Program-made: the position numbers and the translations under genes
Shown: piece after piece, positions 4,571-7,543 of the stretch
How positions within the stretch are numbered: the stretch's first letter is position 1
Layout: the number at the start of each line of letters is the position of its first letter
The notes under the pieces: generated by a model
Seen by the model: the letters and a program-made list of their open reading frames with translations, nothing else
Databases searched by the model: none
What the model was told of the DNA's origin: nothing
From: Candidatus Saccharibacteria bacterium UBA1949
GTDB lineage: Bacteria > Patescibacteriota > Saccharimonadia > Saccharimonadales > Saccharimonadaceae
NCBI GenBank assembly: GCA_002336735.1
Contig: DDER01000016.1
Span: 1-7,543 of the forward strand
Direction: 5' to 3'
Length of the DNA: 7,543 bases

Positions 4571-6501
4571 TTCGCTTTCTTGACGCCTGGACGCTAGCTG
4601 GTACCAAGTTGCGTAACCGCAAGGTTCGCACGATTATTACAATAGTTATCGCCAGTATATTGTTTAGTCTCGTGTTTTTGATGATATTTGTGACGCAGGG
4701 TACATTGCAGAGCTTCGACCGGTTTATGTCAAAAAGCATGACGGGTCGGTATATCGTGAGGGCGGATCTGCCATTTAGTAACCCTGATGCGCAAATGCGA
4801 GACTCGGTGCTGATCGAAAAAGCTACCAAGCTCCACGCCGACCTAGTGGCCGAAAAGAAAAAAGAAGCCAAACGGCTCGGTATAGAGTATGATGCCGCGT
4901 CTGACCCGTCACCAGTATCGTCAGGTGGTCCGAACGGACAAAAGATGCTTGACCTAGGCAGTCCTATCACTCAAAAAGTGCTCGACGAAGCGCAATCTGG
5001 CAATACGAGGACGATCGGCGACCTCAAAAAGTTCGCCGCAGCCTATCACCCAACCGCATATTATTCATCATATCCTCTGACTATGACAGACGGCGTATTC
5101 AAAGAGATGAAAGATGGCAAAGAAGAGTTTGGGAGTGAGACCAAACCCGAAGAGCCGCAAAATCCATGGGGTAATCCGGGCAAAGACTACGCGATGCCGA
5201 TGTCCGTGCCAGAAAAACTCATCAAAAGCTATGTCGTCCCAGATCATACATGGACACCCGACAAGACGACAATTCCTGTAGTAGTATCGCAGAAGCGCGC
5301 GTCAACACTGATCGGCTATCAGGCGCCCGCCAAAGATGCTCCAGCCAAGACTCGTCTCGAGTATGTGAGCGATCTACGCAAAAAAGCAGTTGGCAAGACA
5401 TTTAGTATCTGTTATCGCAATGCCGCAAGCCAAGCACTCATCGAGCGTACGATTTCGACTGACAAAGAGATGGCTGCCAAAAAGAATGACTCGAACTACG
5501 TCAAGCCGTCACTGATATATCAGTTGCCGGATGCGGCTGCGTGTGCGGCGCCTACGATAGCCAAAGATACGCGCACAAAAGAGGAGAAATCGCTCGTAGA
5601 TAAGCAACGACAGTTTGATCAAAAATTTGGTCTCGTCTCTGATCCGGAGCAGCATCTTATCACCTATGAGGTGATCGGGGTGGCTCCGAACGGATTTGAG
5701 GATATGACACAGGGCGAGGCAATGGCAATGGATGCGAGTAATATATTGATGTCGATGTTTGCGTCACAGACGTATCGGTTCTCTATACCGAGTGAAATGC
5801 AGGAAAAAATGGCGAGCCGTCAGATGCTCGAGAGTATATTTGCGTCAAAACAAAGTATGGATAGCATGAGTATGATGATGTCATCGCAAACAAAAACGTT
5901 CTATGCTGAATTTGCTGACTCGACAGAGGCAAAGAGCTTCATCAAAAATGAAAGCTGCAATTATGGTGGGATGTCAATGGAGTGTCAACCGAAGGATAAG
6001 TACTTCATACTGAGTCCTCATGCCAGCAACAGTATCGCGATTGATGAAGCAAAAAAGATTATCAGTCGGGTCGTACTGGTCGCAACCCTGGTCGTGATGG
6101 CAATCGCAGCGTTGATTACGGGTCTGACCGTTGGGCGTACTATCGCGGATAGCCGTCGGGAAACGGCCGTGTTCAGGGCGATTGGCTTCAAACGATTCGA
6201 TATCTCAGCCGTATATATCATTTATACTCTGTTGCTTGGTGTGTTTACGGCTATCTGTGCGCTCTTGATTGGGTTGCTGCTTGCTACGCTCTTGAACAAT
6301 GCCTCGTGGCTAGATGCGACGATAAAGGCGCAGCTTGCCTTTGGAGTTGATGATCCTACGATGAAGTTTAGCCTGATCGCCTGGGGCCCTATACTCTTGT
6401 GGCCAATCGCTGCAATCTTTGGCGCAGGCATACTCGGCATGATACTACCTCTCATCCGCAACATCCGTCGCAATCCGATACGTGACATGCGCGACGAATA
6501 A
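4567..6501 (+). CDS. MacB/FtsX-type ABC permease with an enlarged Met-rich external domain
   Basis: Partner of the preceding ATPase. The topology is that of the four-helix MacB/LolC/FtsX family: a basic cytoplasmic N-terminus and helix 1 (about 22-43), an external domain (about 45-497), then helices at about 500-521, 548-576 and 601-626. The coupling segment ETAVFRAIGFKRFDI (about 532-546) and the basic ending NIRRNPIRDMRDE are typical. The external domain of about 450 residues is roughly double that of E. coli MacB. It contains four cysteines (C282, C326, C464, C473), able to form two disulfides outside the cell, and a stretch with 13 Met in 59 residues (380-438), including three consecutive Met at 436-438. 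No membrane-fusion protein or outer-membrane channel gene is adjacent, consistent with a single-membrane cell. Peptide or antimicrobial efflux, or mechanical control of a cell-wall enzyme, are both possible. Confidence 0.9.
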   Translation: MIRFLDAWTLAGTKLRNRKVRTIITIVIASILFSLVFLMIFVTQGTLQSFDRFMSKSMTGRYIVRADLPFSNPDAQMRDSVLIEKATKLHADLVAEKKKEAKRLGIEYDAASDPSPVSSGGPNGQKMLDLGSPITQKVLDEAQSGNTRTIGDLKKFAAAYHPTAYYSSYPLTMTDGVFKEMKDGKEEFGSETKPEEPQNPWGNPGKDYAMPMSVPEKLIKSYVVPDHTWTPDKTTIPVVVSQKRASTLIGYQAPAKDAPAKTRLEYVSDLRKKAVGKTFSICYRNAASQALIERTISTDKEMAAKKNDSNYVKPSLIYQLPDAAACAAPTIAKDTRTKEEKSLVDKQRQFDQKFGLVSDPEQHLITYEVIGVAPNGFEDMTQGEAMAMDASNILMSMFASQTYRFSIPSEMQEKMASRQMLESIFASKQSMDSMSMMMSSQTKTFYAEFADSTEAKSFIKNESCNYGGMSMECQPKDKYFILSPHASNSIAIDEAKKIISRVVLVATLVVMAIAALITGLTVGRTIADSRRETAVFRAIGFKRFDISAVYIIYTLLLGVFTAICALLIGLLLATLLNNASWLDATIKAQLAFGVDDPTMKFSLIAWGPILLWPIAAIFGAGILGMILPLIRNIRRNPIRDMRDE

Positions 6502-6510
6502 GTATATAGT
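6482..6510 (+). promoter_or_regulatory. Near-consensus promoter inside the permease 3' end, leaderless layout, for the GH5 gene
   Basis: GTGACA (6482-6487, five of six to TTGACA) and TATAGT (6505-6510, five of six to TATAAT) are separated by the ideal 17 bases, then 8 bases lead to the ATG at 6519. The -35 lies in the last codons of the permease. Transcription would start at or within a base or two of the ATG, and no Shine-Dalgarno sequence is present. Confidence 0.6.
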
Positions 6511-6518
6511 ATAGATAT

Positions 6519-7514
6519 ATGAAAAAGTTAAGAGGTGTCAATCTGGGTGGTTGGCTGGTGCTCGAGCGCTGGATTACACCCAGCGTCTTTGACGGCAGTG
6601 AGGCGCGCGATGAATACGAGCTTGCCAGTGAGCCAGATGGTCCGCTCAAGATATCGAGGCATCAGTCCCAATTCATTGGTCAAGAGGATTTTGAGTGGAT
6701 GCGCGACAATGGTATCAACGCGGTGCGGATACCAATAGGATATTGGATATTCGATGGCGACAGTCCGTATGCGTCGACACTTCGCCATCTCGATTGGGCA
6801 GTCAAGATGGCCAAGCTCTGCGATATACAGGTATTAATCTGTCTGCATGGAGCCCCTGGGAGCCAAAACGGGCGTGATCATAGCGGTCGAATCGGCAAAG
6901 CTGAGTGGTATCGACGGGCTGCGTATCGGGAGCAAACGATTGATGTGTTGGAACAATTGGCTCGCCGCTACAAAACAGCACGCCACGTATGGGGGATTGA
7001 GCTGCTCAATGAGCCGCTTCCGGGCTTATTCCAACTGAAATTGCGGCGTTTTTATCAAACTGCCTATGATCGAGTAGCGCGTGCAGGGCGACCAGGGCTC
7101 ACGATTGTGTTTCACGATGCATTCACGCCGCGGCTGATGCGAGGCGCTATTCGACCTTTTCGTAATTATCCAGCGGTCATGGATGTGCATTGGTATCACT
7201 TCACGCTCCCGCTCTATCAAATCGTGCCGATCGGATGGTATTTTCGGATTATTGACCTGCATGGACGATTGCTACGGCGCCTCAAAGTCCGTCAACCGAT
7301 CATCATCGGAGAATGGAGCATGGTGCTTGCCGGCAATGTATTGCGACGCTATCGCCAATCCCGTCATGAACCATTGATGAGCGAACATCTCAAACGCCAA
7401 CTCGTTGCTTACGAAGCGGCTGATGGCTGGTTTTATTGGACCTACAAGACCGAGAGCCCTGGTATCTGGAACTTTCGCTCCCTCGTAGAAGACGACACTG
7501 TCCATTTGAGGTGA
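6519..7514 (+). CDS. Glycoside hydrolase family 5, exo-beta-1,3-glucanase-like (GH5_9 type), apparently cytosolic
   Basis: Retaining TIM-barrel beta-glucanase. The N-terminus RGVNLGGWLVLERWITPSVF (5-24) is strikingly like the start of the yeast and Candida Exg domain. Other landmarks: INAVRIPIGYW (66-76, conserved R70), CLHGAPGSQNG (108-118), general acid/base E165 in LLNEPLPG, HWYH (about 223-226), nucleophile E265 in IIGEWSMVLAG, and the closing aromatic motif GWFYWTYKTESPGIW. Both catalytic Glu residues and the Asn before the acid/base are intact, so it should be active. It has no signal peptide and begins at the barrel itself, so it would act inside the cell, on imported or endogenous beta-glucosides. 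Fungal relatives are secreted and near 400 residues; this one is 331. Neither a transporter nor a glycan-binding module is adjacent, apart from the ABC pair of different type. The substrate is inferred from similarity; another beta-glucan is possible. Confidence 0.9.
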   Translation: MKKLRGVNLGGWLVLERWITPSVFDGSEARDEYELASEPDGPLKISRHQSQFIGQEDFEWMRDNGINAVRIPIGYWIFDGDSPYASTLRHLDWAVKMAKLCDIQVLICLHGAPGSQNGRDHSGRIGKAEWYRRAAYREQTIDVLEQLARRYKTARHVWGIELLNEPLPGLFQLKLRRFYQTAYDRVARAGRPGLTIVFHDAFTPRLMRGAIRPFRNYPAVMDVHWYHFTLPLYQIVPIGWYFRIIDLHGRLLRRLKVRQPIIIGEWSMVLAGNVLRRYRQSRHEPLMSEHLKRQLVAYEAADGWFYWTYKTESPGIWNFRSLVEDDTVHLR

Positions 7515-7543
7515 AGACAAGTGGCTAGGCAGAATACATGATT

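Noticed and set aside
4542..4970. 142-aa minus-strand open frame across the ATPase/permease junction
   Set aside because: Antisense shadow of two well-supported coupled genes, with no recognisable domain.
809..7514. CRISPR array, tRNA, insertion sequence or phage attachment site
   Set aside because: No regularly spaced repeats, no cloverleaf or CCA-ended pattern, no transposase and no terminal inverted repeats were seen. Intergenic gaps are all under about 130 bases.
7515..7543. Possible start of another gene at ATG 7538
   Set aside because: Only two codons are visible before the window ends. TAGGCA and AGGCAG upstream are too weak to support a promoter or ribosome site.
1..7543. Alternative genetic code with UGA as Gly or Trp
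   Set aside because: The UGA stops of the ABC ATPase (ATGA overlap with the permease) and of the GH5 gene fall at the expected family ends, and Trp is encoded by TGG, so the standard bacterial code fits.

Overview
The window reads as a compact bacterial chromosome segment. It holds the end of one gene, seven complete protein-coding genes, short intergenic gaps, no RNA genes, no insertion sequences and no CRISPR array. A transpeptidase sortase, a minimal TatA/TatC pair, a MacB-like ABC exporter without an obvious outer-membrane partner, and very tight gene spacing suggest a monoderm-like lineage. My best guess is the Candidate Phyla Radiation (Patescibacteria), especially Saccharibacteria, but no phylogenetic marker is present, so this is inference. 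UGA works as an ordinary stop (the ABC ATPase ends in TGA overlapping the next ATG), which argues against the Gracilibacteria/Absconditabacteria recoding.

Layout. (1) Bases 1-410, plus strand: the 3' end of a secreted-looking protein with a tail-fibre or beta-helix-like C-terminus, converging on the minus-strand block. A 13-bp perfect hairpin (459-489) lies between them. (2) Bases 509-2177, minus strand: tatA (58 aa), tatC with a 32-nt overlap and an unusually long basic C-terminal tail, then a 68-aa protein that looks like a minimal Tat substrate with an Arg-Lys motif. (3) Bases 2178-2306: a divergent promoter region. (4) Bases 2307-3693, plus strand: a class E/F-like sortase and a VIT1/CCC1-family Fe/Mn transporter. 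(5) Bases 3749-6501: an ABC exporter, with the ATPase and a MacB/FtsX-type permease coupled by an ATGA overlap. (6) Bases 6519-7514: a cytosolic GH5-type glucanase resembling the fungal exo-beta-1,3-glucanases.

The theme is the cell envelope: export of folded proteins (Tat), covalent surface anchoring (sortase), metal transport, ABC efflux or envelope remodelling, and glucan breakdown. Two points stand out. First, the Tat block pairs a TatC that lacks a normally conserved acidic residue of the signal-peptide site with a neighbouring tiny protein carrying Arg-Lys instead of Arg-Arg. Second, three plus-strand genes have a -10-like hexamer ending 7 or 8 bases before the ATG and no Shine-Dalgarno sequence, the layout expected of leaderless mRNAs. 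By contrast tatA, the 68-aa gene and the ABC ATPase have recognisable ribosome binding sites.
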